From Brachybacterium sp. FME24 (lineage in GTDB: Bacteria; Actinomycetota; Actinomycetes; Actinomycetales; Dermabacteraceae), in contig NZ_JABUXV010000010.1 in assembly GCF_014897705.1 (NCBI RefSeq), forward strand, positions 1 through 64,000: 64,000 nt of DNA, written 5' to 3'. Made by a program: the position numbers and the translations under genes. This document shows positions 24,864 to 33,994 of the stretch, one piece after another. How positions within the stretch are numbered: position 1 is the stretch's first letter; every line of letters begins with the position of its first letter. The notes under the pieces were generated by a model. That model saw nothing but the letters and a program-made list of their open reading frames with translations, searched no databases and was not told the origin of the DNA.

Positions 24864-25787
24864 GTGGCAGGGATGACGGGGCAAGCGCCCTCGAGCGTCG
24901 TCCTCGTGCGCCCTCACCAGTTCCGCCCGAATCCACTGACGGCCTCCGATAACGCCTTCCAGCATCACCTCGCCGCGTCGGATACCGAGGTGGCACGGCG
25001 CGCGCGGGCGGAGGTGTGCGGTCTGGCCGACGTGCTGATCGCAGCCGGGGTCGAGGTGACCGTGTTCGAGGACGAGGGCCGTGCGACTCCCGACAGCGTG
25101 TTCCCCAACAATTGGTTGTCCACGCACGCCGACGGGACCCTCGCCCTGTATCCGATGTACGCCGCGAACCGTCGGGCGGAGCGCCGCACCGACGTGGTCG
25201 AGCACCTGCAGCGTCACTTCGCCGTGCACCGGATGCTGGACTGGTCGAGTGCGGAGCAGGAGGGTCGCTTCCTCGAGGGGACCGGGGCGATGGTGCTGGA
25301 TCATGGTGCCCGCGTTGCCTACGCCTGCCGTTCCCGACGGCTGGATGCCGACCTGTTCGCCGAGGTGTGCGCCGACCTCGGATATGCCCCGCTGCTGTTC
25401 GACGCCGCCGACCGCCGCGGCATGCCGGTCTATCACACGAACGTGCTGATGAGCGTGGGGACCGAGGTCGCACTGATGGGCAGCGAGATGATCCGTGACC
25501 ACGCCCAGCGGGACGCGGTGCTCGGGTCGCTGCGCGAGAGCGGCCGGGAGGTCGTGGAGCTCTCCGAGATCCAGGTGCAGGGCTTCCTCGGCAACTGCCT
25601 CGAGGTGACCGGGCGCGAGGGGCGGTGCCTGGTGATGTCGACCCGGGCCGCCGGGCAGCTCTCCCCCGGTCAGCGCCGAGCGATCGAGCGCTCCTGCCGG
25701 ATCCTCACCACCCCGGTGCCGACGATCGAGGCGGCCGGCGGTTCGGTGCGCTGCATGATCGCCGGGATCCACCTGCCGCCACGGTAG
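24864..25787 (+). CDS. ctlX: Citrulline hydrolase CtlX-like, amidinotransferase superfamily
   Basis: A 307-residue guanidino-group hydrolase (304 if ATG at 24873 is used). The family signature DSVFPNNWLSTH is near residue 78, the catalytic histidine is in VYHTNVLMSVG, and the catalytic cysteine near the C-terminus in GGSVRCMIAGIHLP. CtlX proteins hydrolyse citrulline to ornithine, ammonia and carbon dioxide. The gene begins two bases after the ornithine cyclodeaminase stop, and the pair makes a citrulline-to-proline route under an AsnC-type regulator. An arginine deiminase or dimethylarginine hydrolase is possible but the signature favours CtlX. I chose the GTG start because GGTGAG lies at suitable spacing. 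Confidence 0.85.
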   Translation: MAGMTGQAPSSVVLVRPHQFRPNPLTASDNAFQHHLAASDTEVARRARAEVCGLADVLIAAGVEVTVFEDEGRATPDSVFPNNWLSTHADGTLALYPMYAANRRAERRTDVVEHLQRHFAVHRMLDWSSAEQEGRFLEGTGAMVLDHGARVAYACRSRRLDADLFAEVCADLGYAPLLFDAADRRGMPVYHTNVLMSVGTEVALMGSEMIRDHAQRDAVLGSLRESGREVVELSEIQVQGFLGNCLEVTGREGRCLVMSTRAAGQLSPGQRRAIERSCRILTTPVPTIEAAGGSVRCMIAGIHLPPR

Positions 25788-25793
25788 GCAGAG

Positions 25794-27908
25794 TCACACG
25801 CGTGAACGCCAGAGCAGCCAGACGAAGTACGGCGCCCCGAGGAGCGCGACCATCAGCCCGGCCGGGATCTGGGCGGGGGCGATCAGGGTGCGGCCGAGGG
25901 CGTCGGCGAGACCGACCAGGATGCCGCCCAGCAGCATGGCGACCGGGATCGTGCGCAGGTGGCGGCCGCCCACGAGGGCGCGGGCCAGGTGCGGGGCGAC
26001 CAGGCCCACGAAGCCCACCACGCCCACGGCGACCACGCTGATCGCGGCGAGCACCGCGGCCAGGCCCAGCACTGCGAAGCGGGAGCGCTCCAGGCGCACC
26101 CCGAGGATCCGCGGGGTGTCCTCGTCGATCGAGAGCAGGTCCAGCTCGCGGTGCAGGCCCAGCAGCAGCGGGGTCGCGATCACCAGCACCACCAGCACGG
26201 GGACCACGTCGGCGAGGCTGCGGCCGTAGGTGGTCCCGGAGAGCCAGGTGAGGATCCGCGGCGTGTCCCACGGGTTCGCGCTCAGCAGCGCGAAGGTGGT
26301 CAGCGCGCTCATCGCATAGCCCATGCCGATGCCGATCAGCACGAATCGCTCGGGCATGATCCCTCCGCGCCAGGCGAGCGCCGCGATCGCCGCGAAGGTC
26401 AGCACGCCGGCGAGGACCGCGAAGAGGATCATCAGCCCGCGCCCGCCGCCGAGGGTGGTCACCACGAAAGCCGCGCCGAGCCCGGCGCCGGCGGTGATGC
26501 CCAGCAGGCCGGGCTCGGCCAGCGGATTGCGCACCGTGGATTGGACCACGCAGCCGGACAGTGCCAGCGCGGCTCCGGCCAGGACTGCGGCCCCTACCCG
26601 GGGCACGCGCTCGTCGATCGCGCGGGCCACGAGGTCCGGGGCTGCGCCCTGGAGCCACAGGACAAGGTCGCCGGTGCGCAGCCACAGACTGCCGGCGAGC
26701 AGGCCCAGCACGATCACCGCGGTGCACAGTGCGGTCAGCGCCACCAGGACCACCAGGACGCGGCGCAGCGAGCGAATCCCGGTCTTCGCCTGCGGGGGCT
26801 GCTTCGCCGGACCGGAGTCGCGCAGGCGCCTCGCGAGGATCACGATCATGATCGCGCCGAGCAGAGCGGTGGGGATCCCGGTGGGGATCGCGGCGGCGCC
26901 CTGCGGAGTCAGCAGTGCCCGCAGGCCGACGTCGGCCAGCAGCACCACCAGGGCGCCGATCAGCCCGGCTGCGGGGATCAGCAGGAGGTGCCGGTTCAGC
27001 GAACGGACGAGACCGCCCAGCAGGCGCGCGAGCACCGGAGCGCCGAGTCCGACGAAGGCGATCGGCCCGGCGACCGTGACCGCGGTGCTGGTCAGCAGCA
27101 CGGCGCACAGGACGGCGATCACCCGGGTGGGGGCGACCGGGATGCCCAGCGAGCTCGCGGCGTCGTCCCCGAGCCCCAGCACGTCCAGGCGGCGCGACAG
27201 CAGCAGGGACAGCGCCAGCACGAGGGCGATCACGGGCAGCGCCCGCATCGAGGCGTCGAGGTTCAGCTGCGACAGGGAGCCGCTGCCCCAGGCGTACAAG
27301 CCGGTGGTCTCGGCCTCGAACAGGATCAGCAGCATCGAGGTCCCGGACTGCAGGGCCATGGCGACCGCGGAGCCGGCCAGGATCAGACGCGTGGTGGAGG
27401 ACCCGGCCCCTCCGGCCAGCGCGAGCACCAGGCCTGCGGCGAGCAGTCCGCCGAGGAAGGCCACCGTCCCCGAGGCCCATAGCGGCACGGCGAGGCCGAA
27501 GGCTGCCACGGCGGTGATCGCGAAGTAGGAGCCGGCGGTGACGGCGAGGGTATCCGGCGAGGCCAGCGCGTTGCGGGAGATCGACTGCAGGAGGGCGCCC
27601 GCCGCCCCGAGCGCGAAGCCGACGGCGATCCCCGCGGCCAGGCGAGGCAGGCGGGAGGCGGTGAAGATGTCCCCGACCGCCACCGCGCCGACGTCCTCCC
27701 GGGCGCCACCGACATAGCTCAGCAGATCCCCCAGCCCCACCCCGGAAGTGCCCTGGGTCAGGTGCCACATACCCACCACCAGCACGGCGAGGCCCAGCGC
27801 CACCAAGGTCGCCACGGCGCCGAGGACTCCGGCGACGCCGCCCGCGCCGACCGGCAGCCTCTGCTGGATGCCCGTCGGGGTCACGGGCGAGGTCGCCGTG
27901 GTGGTCAC
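25794..27908 (-). CDS. Fused double FecCD permease for iron-siderophore uptake
   Basis: A 704-residue membrane protein made of two tandem FecCD permease domains, residues about 25-345 and 370-704, each with roughly ten transmembrane segments. The repeated family motif is visible twice: LPRLAAGIAVGFALGAAGALLQ followed by NALASPDTLAVTAG in the first half, and VPRVGAAVLAGAALALSGCVVQ followed by NPLAEPGLLGITAG in the second. A fusion of this kind is known for FhuB of E. coli; most actinobacteria encode two separate permeases. The gene overlaps the stop of the binding-protein gene by four bases and is last in a three-gene operon. Confidence 0.94.
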   Translation of the reverse strand: MTTTATSPVTPTGIQQRLPVGAGGVAGVLGAVATLVALGLAVLVVGMWHLTQGTSGVGLGDLLSYVGGAREDVGAVAVGDIFTASRLPRLAAGIAVGFALGAAGALLQSISRNALASPDTLAVTAGSYFAITAVAAFGLAVPLWASGTVAFLGGLLAAGLVLALAGGAGSSTTRLILAGSAVAMALQSGTSMLLILFEAETTGLYAWGSGSLSQLNLDASMRALPVIALVLALSLLLSRRLDVLGLGDDAASSLGIPVAPTRVIAVLCAVLLTSTAVTVAGPIAFVGLGAPVLARLLGGLVRSLNRHLLLIPAAGLIGALVVLLADVGLRALLTPQGAAAIPTGIPTALLGAIMIVILARRLRDSGPAKQPPQAKTGIRSLRRVLVVLVALTALCTAVIVLGLLAGSLWLRTGDLVLWLQGAAPDLVARAIDERVPRVGAAVLAGAALALSGCVVQSTVRNPLAEPGLLGITAGAGLGAAFVVTTLGGGRGLMILFAVLAGVLTFAAIAALAWRGGIMPERFVLIGIGMGYAMSALTTFALLSANPWDTPRILTWLSGTTYGRSLADVVPVLVVLVIATPLLLGLHRELDLLSIDEDTPRILGVRLERSRFAVLGLAAVLAAISVVAVGVVGFVGLVAPHLARALVGGRHLRTIPVAMLLGGILVGLADALGRTLIAPAQIPAGLMVALLGAPYFVWLLWRSRV

Positions 27909-28948
27909 GAGGCGGTGAGGATCTCGACGTAGGCGTCGATCGCCTGCTCGCTGGAGCGGGGGCCTCCGAAGGTCCAGATGCCCTCGGGGAAGCCGTGGGC
28001 CCTCTCGTCCTGCACGGCCGGCAGCGAGGTCCAGATGTCGTTCTTCTCCAGCTCGGTGACGTAGTTCCCGGCGGGGTCCTCGGTCGCCGTGTAGAAGAGG
28101 TTCGCGTCGCCCACGGCGACGAGGCCTTCGATGTCGGTCTGGCCGAGGCCGTAGGCGGGGTCGACCTCACCGCTCCAGGCCGGCGTCAACCCGAGCTCCT
28201 CGCCGAGCGCGGTGAACAGGGCGCCCTGGCCGAAGGGTCGGATCGCGACGTTGCCGCCGTCGATCCAGCCGTCGAAGTAGAGGAAGTCCGTGGTGGGCAG
28301 GTCCGCGTCGGCCACCTGGTCCTTGGACGCGGCGACGTGCTGGTCGAACTGTGCGAGCACCGCGTCGGCGCGCTCGGTGCGACCGGTGGCCTCGGCGATC
28401 AGGGAGAACAGGCCCTTCATGTGACCGACGGGATCCGCGCCGTCGGCGCCCTGGGTCGCCAGGACCGGCACCTCGCGCTCCTCCAGCTGGGCGATGATCT
28501 CGTCATCGGCCCCGGACGCCTCGACGATGATCAGATCGGGGTCTGCGGCGTAGAGCGCGTCGAGGTTCGGCTCCTGACGGGTGCCGACGTCGGTGGTGCC
28601 CTCCGGGAGGGCCTCTGCGGTGACCCAGGTGGTGAAGCCCTCGACGTCCGCCACGGCGACCGGTGGGATGCACAGGGTCAGGAGGTCCTCGGTCTGCTGC
28701 CATTCGAGAACGGCGACGCGCTGGGCAGGCTGGTCCAGCTCGACGGTGCGGCCGTAGTCGTCGCTCATGGAGACCGGGCCGGTCGCGGTGGTGGTGGCGT
28801 CCTCGGCGCAGGACTCGCTGATCGCGGCGGCGTCCGACGGCGCCCCGGCGGCTCTCTCGGGGACCTCGGTGGTGCCGCAGGCGGCGAGCGCGGTCGTGAC
28901 CACGACGGCGGCGAGCGCGGCGAAGGCGCGGCGAGGAGTACGGATCAT
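27905..28948 (-). CDS. Siderophore-binding lipoprotein of the iron ABC transporter
   Basis: A 347-residue substrate-binding protein with a lipoprotein signal peptide (lipobox LAAC, cysteine 24). The mature part has the two-lobed FepB/FhuD fold: DDYGRTVELDQPAQRVAVLEW at the start, LDALYAADPDLIIVE in the first lobe, and FLYFDGWIDGG in the second. It binds a ferric siderophore outside the membrane and delivers it to the fused permease encoded downstream. The start MIRTPRR was preferred over an ATG 20 codons upstream because it opens the signal peptide and has AGGAG nine bases ahead. Confidence 0.93.
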   Translation of the reverse strand: MIRTPRRAFAALAAVVVTTALAACGTTEVPERAAGAPSDAAAISESCAEDATTTATGPVSMSDDYGRTVELDQPAQRVAVLEWQQTEDLLTLCIPPVAVADVEGFTTWVTAEALPEGTTDVGTRQEPNLDALYAADPDLIIVEASGADDEIIAQLEEREVPVLATQGADGADPVGHMKGLFSLIAEATGRTERADAVLAQFDQHVAASKDQVADADLPTTDFLYFDGWIDGGNVAIRPFGQGALFTALGEELGLTPAWSGEVDPAYGLGQTDIEGLVAVGDANLFYTATEDPAGNYVTELEKNDIWTSLPAVQDERAHGFPEGIWTFGGPRSSEQAIDAYVEILTAS

Positions 28949-29028
28949 GGGGCGGGTCTCCTGGTCAGGATCTGAATCGAGCAGAGTGGGGTGGCTGTCC
29001 CGGCGCACGGGCGGGCTGCGGCCTGCGC

Positions 29029-29871
29029 TCAGGCCGGGGTGGGGATCCGGGCCGCGCGGCGACTGAGCGCTTCGATGCGCAGGCGGCCGCTGGCGGGGTC
29101 CGTCTCGACGTCGATGGGGATGTCGTAGACCTCGCTGAGATGCTCGGAGGTCAGGACTTCGCTCACCTCCCCGGCGGCGTGCACGCGACCGGATCTGAGC
29201 AGCACCACGTGATCGGCGATGCGGGCGGCATGGTCGAGGTCATGCAGCACGATGCCGACGGCGACCTGGTGGATCTCGGCCAGGTCGCGCACCAGGTCGA
29301 GGGTCTCGATCTGGTAGCGCAGGTCGAGGTGGTTCGTGGGCTCGTCCAGCAGCACGATCCCGGTGTCCTGGGCGAGGCAGGAGGCGAGCCAGACGCGCTG
29401 CATCTCTCCGCCGGAGAGCTCGCCGACGCTGCGGCCGGAGAATTCGACGATGCCGGTCAGCTCCATGGCGTGGGCGATCGCGGCGCGGTCCGCGTCGCAG
29501 AGTCCGGCGAAGCGCCGACGGTGCGGATGGCGGCCGAAGGCGACGACGTCGCGCACCGACAGCCCCTGGGGGCTGCTGCGGGTCTGGGTGAACAGGGTCA
29601 GGGCGCGGGCGAGGTCCTTGGCGCTCAGCAGGGCGGTGCTGCGTTCCCCCTGTGCACCGTGGAGGCGTACGTCCCCCTCGCTGAGGGGGTGCAGCCCGGC
29701 CAGTGCCCGCAGCACGGTGGACTTCCCGCTGCCATTGGGGCCGAGCAGTGCGGTGACCTTGCCGGGCCGCAGCGCGAGGGAAGCGCCGTGGACGACGGGG
29801 TTGCGCCCGTACTGGAGGACGAGGTCGTGCCCCGTCAGGGCGGGATGAGGGGCGCGAGAGGTGGGCGGCAC
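29029..29871 (-). CDS. Siderophore ABC transporter ATP-binding protein, FepC-like
   Basis: A 280-residue ATPase with a GTG start. Walker A GPNGSGKST, Q-loop TLFTQ, signature LSGGEMQRVWLASCLAQ, Walker B VLLDEPTNHLD and the H-loop VLHDLDHA are all present. The NHLDLRYQIE segment after Walker B is characteristic of FepC/FhuC siderophore transporters. It is first in the operon, 80 bases ahead of the binding-protein gene. An IdeR/DmdR-type iron box with an embedded -10 element lies immediately upstream, so the operon should be switched off when iron is plentiful. Confidence 0.93.
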   Translation of the reverse strand: MPPTSRAPHPALTGHDLVLQYGRNPVVHGASLALRPGKVTALLGPNGSGKSTVLRALAGLHPLSEGDVRLHGAQGERSTALLSAKDLARALTLFTQTRSSPQGLSVRDVVAFGRHPHRRRFAGLCDADRAAIAHAMELTGIVEFSGRSVGELSGGEMQRVWLASCLAQDTGIVLLDEPTNHLDLRYQIETLDLVRDLAEIHQVAVGIVLHDLDHAARIADHVVLLRSGRVHAAGEVSEVLTSEHLSEVYDIPIDVETDPASGRLRIEALSRRAARIPTPA

Positions 29872-29876
29872 GATGG

Positions 29877-29895
29877 GAAGCCTAGCCTTACCTGA
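29877..29895 (-). promoter_or_regulatory. IdeR/DmdR iron box overlapping the promoter
   Basis: Read on the minus strand this 19-base site is TCAGGTAAGGCTAGGCTTC. It matches the remembered actinobacterial iron box (TTAGGTTAGGCTAACCTAA) at 13 of 19 positions, with the core AGG and AGGCTA intact. A TAGGCT within it sits seven bases before the GTG at 29871, which suggests that the repressor covers the -10 element of a leaderless promoter. Confidence 0.75.
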
Positions 29896-30077
29896 TTACG
29901 CACGTCCATCGTCGTCCAATTCTGTGACGACTCCCTGACGGTCAGGCCATGACCGGGGAGTGCTTCCGCTCGAGCAAGAGCGTCACGGGACCGATGGCAC
30001 CCGCGTCATCCCCGGAGGAGGACGAGACGATGGTGACCTCGGGGCACCATGTCAGGCTGGTTCGCGCTGGTGCTGGC

Positions 30078-31361
30078 TCAGCCGCCCTGGACCGGGCTCG
30101 GTCGCGCGTCGGTGCCGGTGAGCCGGCCGATACCGGTCATGCCGTGGTAGATCCCCAGTGCCGCGAGCGTGCCCAGGGCGATGCCGGTGAACGCGAAGCC
30201 GCCGAGCTCCCAGTGCAGATCCGCGATCGCGATGACCAGGGCGACGCCCGCGGTGATCTGGTTCTTGGGGCGGGAGAAATCGACCTTGCCGTCGACCCAC
30301 ATGCGGAAGCCGACGATGGCGATGAGCCCGTACAGCACGAAGGTCACGCCGCCCAGCACACCCGGCGGGATGGTGTTGATGACTGCGCCGACCTTCGGGG
30401 ACATGGCCAGCCCGATCGCGACCACGCCTGCCACCCAGTAGGCGGCGGTCGAATACACCCGGGTCGCGCTCATGACGCCGATGTTCTCGCCGTAGGTGGT
30501 GGTCGGTGAGCCGCCGAAGGTGGCCGACAGGGCCGTGGCGACGCCGTCGGCCGTGAGGGTGCGCCCCACCATGTGGTCGAGGTTCTTGCCGGTCATCGTG
30601 CCGACGCTCGTCACGTGGCCGACATTCTCGGCGAGCAGCACCACGATCACGGGAAGGAAGATCGGCAGCAGTCCGGGGTTGAAGGTGGGGTGGTGGAACT
30701 CCGGCAGCCCCAGCCAGGCGGCGTCAGCCACCGGCGTGAAGTCGACCTCTCCGCGCAGCACGGCGATCACGTAGCCGATGATCACGCCGAGCAGCACGCT
30801 GACCCGGCCCAGCAGGCCCTTGAACAGGGCGGTGCACGCGATGATCGCGATCAGCGTGAGGGTCGCCGTCAACGGCGCCTGGGAGAAGTTGTTCTCGTAG
30901 GTGGTCGGCACCAGGTTCAGGCCGATGAGGGCCACGATCGACCCCATCACCACGGGCGGCATCAGGTGCCCGATCCACGCGGTGCCGACCTTCTGCACGA
31001 CCAGACCGAGGGCTGCGAGCAGCAGGCCCGTCATGAGCACGCCACCGAGCGCCGCGCCCATCGAATCGGCCTGCGTCGAGGCGGTGATCGGGGCGATGAA
31101 GGCGAAGGAGGACCCGAGGTAGCTGGGCACCCGGTTCTTGGTGATGACGAGGAACAGCAGGGTGCCGATGCCCGAGAACAGCAGCGTCGTCGAGGGCGGG
31201 AACCCGGTGATCAGCGGCACCAGGAAGGTCGCGCCGAACATGGCGATCACGTGCTGGGCGCCGATCCCGATGGTCAGCGGCCAGGCCAGTCGCTCCCCGG
31301 GCAGGACGATCGCGTCGGGCGCGACGGTGCGGCCGTCGCCGTGCAGGGTCCAGCGGGGCAT
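30078..31361 (-). CDS. NCS2 family uracil/xanthine permease
   Basis: A 427-residue transporter with about 14 transmembrane segments of the NCS2 (UraA-like) family. The N-terminal motif LTIGIGAQHVIAMFGATFLVP, the first half-helix pattern SSFAFIAPI, and the substrate-site region LLAENVGHVTSVGTMTGKNL and TFGGSPTTTYGENIGVM (with the two conserved glutamates) place it with uracil permeases rather than xanthine or urate carriers. Energy comes from proton symport. No pyrimidine biosynthesis gene or PyrR site is adjacent; the gene seems to stand alone. Confidence 0.92.
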   Translation of the reverse strand: MPRWTLHGDGRTVAPDAIVLPGERLAWPLTIGIGAQHVIAMFGATFLVPLITGFPPSTTLLFSGIGTLLFLVITKNRVPSYLGSSFAFIAPITASTQADSMGAALGGVLMTGLLLAALGLVVQKVGTAWIGHLMPPVVMGSIVALIGLNLVPTTYENNFSQAPLTATLTLIAIIACTALFKGLLGRVSVLLGVIIGYVIAVLRGEVDFTPVADAAWLGLPEFHHPTFNPGLLPIFLPVIVVLLAENVGHVTSVGTMTGKNLDHMVGRTLTADGVATALSATFGGSPTTTYGENIGVMSATRVYSTAAYWVAGVVAIGLAMSPKVGAVINTIPPGVLGGVTFVLYGLIAIVGFRMWVDGKVDFSRPKNQITAGVALVIAIADLHWELGGFAFTGIALGTLAALGIYHGMTGIGRLTGTDARPSPVQGG

Positions 31362-31424
31362 GGGTCTCCCAGGGGGTGAGGAGGGGCGTGCGGCCGGGGG
31401 TTCGTGCGCTCGAAGGGCGCCGGG

Positions 31425-33200
31425 TCAGCGGCCGGGGAAGGGCTTCTTGCGGGCCGTCTCCGCGGTGACGTCCGGAACCTGGGTCAGCAGCGAGACGCTG
31501 CCGGAGTCCCGGGAGCGGAAGTCGGCGAACATCCGGGAGATGTCCGGGGCGCCGAACTCGTCGCGCACCGGCGCGGGGACGGTGAGCATGAGGGCCGCGG
31601 CGATGCCGATCGCCAGGGCGGTGCCGCCGGTCACCAGCCCGGCTCCTGCGCCGGTCGCCAGCGAGTTCACGATGACGTCGAGGAAGCCGACGACGACCAG
31701 TACGAGGCCTGCGATGACGCCGTTGGCGCGGGCGGTCACCGCAGGGCGGGACAGCAGCGAGGTGCGGGCGAACAGCGAGACCGCGACGAAGCACAGGCAC
31801 ACGGCGGCATCGATGAGGTGCAGGACGGGGCTGGCGGGGGCCAGCCCCGTGGTCGCGACGACCGCGGCCAGGAGGTGCCAGATGACGGCCGCGGCGTGCA
31901 TGAGCGCGCTGAACTCGAAGGCTCGCACCGTGTAGACCAGCCAGTCGGTGCGACGGAACGCGATCGGCATGGTGCGCACGAAGGATCGCGAGATCATCAG
32001 GCCGAAAGCGGCGAACAGGAACGGCAGGTACACGAAGTCGGTGGCGAAGCTGAGCGGCGCCGCGAACTGCAGCTGCAGCGTGCTGTCGGCGAGCGCGGCC
32101 AGCACCAGTCCGCTCGCGGCCCCTGCGGAGAACACGTACCAGGATCGTTCGCGCAGCAGCGCGGAGGTCAGCACGATCCCCAGCAGCAGCACGGAGACCA
32201 GCGTGTCGCCGAGCGTCATCAGCGAGTAGGCCCAGCCGGTGGTGAACAGCCGGCCGATGACCATCACGAGCGACACCAGCAGAGACGCAGCGGCCGCGAT
32301 CCCCACCGCGACCAGCAGGATACGAGCGATGCGCCGGGCCCTGGCCTGGGGCAGGTAGCCCTCGTGGGCGCGGGGTTCGATCCCGATGATGGCCCCGAGC
32401 AGGAGCAGGGACACCCCGATGCCGAGGCCCACGGGCGGGCCGTCGGGCAGGGAGGCGAACAGCAGCGGCAGGGATCGCACCAGGTCGGCGACGATCACCC
32501 CGGCCGCCACCAGCAGCGCGGGCAGCAGCCCGATCACCCGGACCAGCCGGATCGCCGGCAGCGGCGGCTGCTTCGGGATCCAGCGCAGCAGGTGCACCGC
32601 GATGAGGGCGGCGAGACCCACGCCGATCGCGATCTTGCCGGTGCCGTCCACGAGGGGGCTGCGGGCCACGGTGAAGGTCGTGGTCATCGCCGTCGCCATG
32701 CAGATCAGGGCGATCACGTCGCGCAGCGCGTCGAAGATGCCGAGGTCCTTGAACCGGTCCGGAAGCACGAACCCGTTCAGCGGGACCTCGTCCCCCTCCG
32801 CGTTGGGGGTGGTGCCGGAACGGGCATAGGTGACGTCCCGCGGCGCGCGCAGAGGCGCCGTGGTCGGCTGCGCAGAGGATTCCTGGTCCGATGGGTCCTC
32901 GTCGGCGGTCGCCCCGGGGTCCTCATCGGCCCCCAGCTCGAGAGCCGGGATCGCGCCGGTGCGCGCGTCGGGCTCGGAGCCGGCACGCAGCTGCTCGGGA
33001 TCGAGGGCGGAGAGGTCGACGGTCTCGTGCTCGCCCGGCGGCATGGCGGCCTCGGCGCGCCGCCGCGCGAGCAGCGGGGCGGAGTAGCGATCGAACTCGG
33101 CCCGTCCCGGCAGGCGGTCCGTGGGCAGGGTCTGCGGGTCATCGGTGGCGAAGATCCAGTCCGCGTCCTGGTTCTCGTCGCTCCGGCGATCCCTGTCCAT
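31425..33200 (-). CDS. Large membrane protein of unknown function with an acidic N-terminus
   Basis: A 591-residue protein. Residues 1-160 are hydrophilic and acidic, with no recognisable domain (segments such as DRDRRSDENQDADWIFATDD). From about residue 180 to 550 there are about ten to twelve transmembrane segments, for example ALRDVIALICMATAMTTTFTVARSP and LGIGVSLLLLGAIIGIEP. A short cytoplasmic tail carries APDISRMFADFRSRDSGSVSLL. AAGG four bases before ATG supports the start. It lies downstream of, and in the same direction as, the DUF6320 operon (122 bases apart) and could be transcribed with it. I do not recognise a function. Confidence 0.8.
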   Translation of the reverse strand: MDRDRRSDENQDADWIFATDDPQTLPTDRLPGRAEFDRYSAPLLARRRAEAAMPPGEHETVDLSALDPEQLRAGSEPDARTGAIPALELGADEDPGATADEDPSDQESSAQPTTAPLRAPRDVTYARSGTTPNAEGDEVPLNGFVLPDRFKDLGIFDALRDVIALICMATAMTTTFTVARSPLVDGTGKIAIGVGLAALIAVHLLRWIPKQPPLPAIRLVRVIGLLPALLVAAGVIVADLVRSLPLLFASLPDGPPVGLGIGVSLLLLGAIIGIEPRAHEGYLPQARARRIARILLVAVGIAAAASLLVSLVMVIGRLFTTGWAYSLMTLGDTLVSVLLLGIVLTSALLRERSWYVFSAGAASGLVLAALADSTLQLQFAAPLSFATDFVYLPFLFAAFGLMISRSFVRTMPIAFRRTDWLVYTVRAFEFSALMHAAAVIWHLLAAVVATTGLAPASPVLHLIDAAVCLCFVAVSLFARTSLLSRPAVTARANGVIAGLVLVVVGFLDVIVNSLATGAGAGLVTGGTALAIGIAAALMLTVPAPVRDEFGAPDISRMFADFRSRDSGSVSLLTQVPDVTAETARKKPFPGR

Positions 33201-33322
33201 CAACCTTCTCTTCCCTGGTTCCGCGTGCGCCGGCCGACGGGCCTGGCCCTGGCCGACTGCGCACATACCCTTCCGATCATAGGGACGCGAGCGACGCAGC
33301 CCCCTGCGACGCGCCGCAGGGT

Positions 33323-33994
33323 CTACACGTGCAGGCGCTTGGCGAGCTCGTGGCGCACCTCGGTGAGCTGGAGCATCCCGAGCGCCGCGAGGCTGAGGGC
33401 GCCGCACAGCGCCGAGGGCAGCGGCGTCGTCACCCAGCCGAGCAGGAGGAACACCAGGGGCGTCAGGCCCAGCAGCACTGTCAGTCCGCTGTAGACGACA
33501 TGCTCCCCGACCTCGATGCGCATCACCCGCACGATGAGCACCAGGGCAAGGATGGAGGAGCCGCACAGGATCGGCACCACGTACGTCACCGACCATCCGC
33601 TCCAGCCCAGCAGGTAGTCCCAGTACACGCTGACCAGGCCGACCAGGAGCACGAAGTACACGGTGCTCTTGGCGAGGTTGCGACGCTTGCGCACCGCCAT
33701 CAGCACCACGAGCCAGAGGGCCGCCACCCCGAGCCAGACCGAGCGCAGCACCCCGAGCCCGGGTATTCCAGGGGTGATCAGCAGCTGCACCGCGAAGGTC
33801 GCCAGGGTTACCCCGATCGAGGTCAGCAGCAGCGCCCGCAGCAGGCGCCGCCGGGAGTACCTCAGCGGGACGTCCGGCCACGGGTTCGCGGTCGGCTCCC
33901 CTGCTCCGCTCGTCCTCGTGACCGGCGCCTCGCAGAGAGGGCAGAGGTCCCAGGTGCCCTCGACGTCGACGTCGCAGTCGGCGCACCGCCTCAT
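33323..33994 (-). CDS. DUF6320 zinc-ribbon membrane protein
   Basis: A 223-residue protein. The N-terminus is a four-cysteine zinc ribbon (C4, C7, C18 and C21: CADCDVDVEGTWDLCPLC), and the rest holds about six transmembrane segments. I recognise this as DUF6320. In Firmicutes, members of this family occur beside an acetyltransferase-like condensation protein and an alpha/beta hydrolase, the same trio as here. Its ATG overlaps the acyltransferase stop by four bases. Function is unknown; a membrane platform for the acyltransferase and hydrolase is an inference from the repeated gene order. A 7-bp hairpin at 33302-33321 just after its stop could help end transcription. Confidence 0.82.
   Translation of the reverse strand: MRRCADCDVDVEGTWDLCPLCEAPVTRTSGAGEPTANPWPDVPLRYSRRRLLRALLLTSIGVTLATFAVQLLITPGIPGLGVLRSVWLGVAALWLVVLMAVRKRRNLAKSTVYFVLLVGLVSVYWDYLLGWSGWSVTYVVPILCGSSILALVLIVRVMRIEVGEHVVYSGLTVLLGLTPLVFLLLGWVTTPLPSALCGALSLAALGMLQLTEVRHELAKRLHV

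Noticed and set aside
25959..27482. Long plus-strand frame opposite the siderophore permease gene
   Set aside because: Gln/His/Arg-rich shadow of a membrane protein gene; no ribosome binding site or family match.
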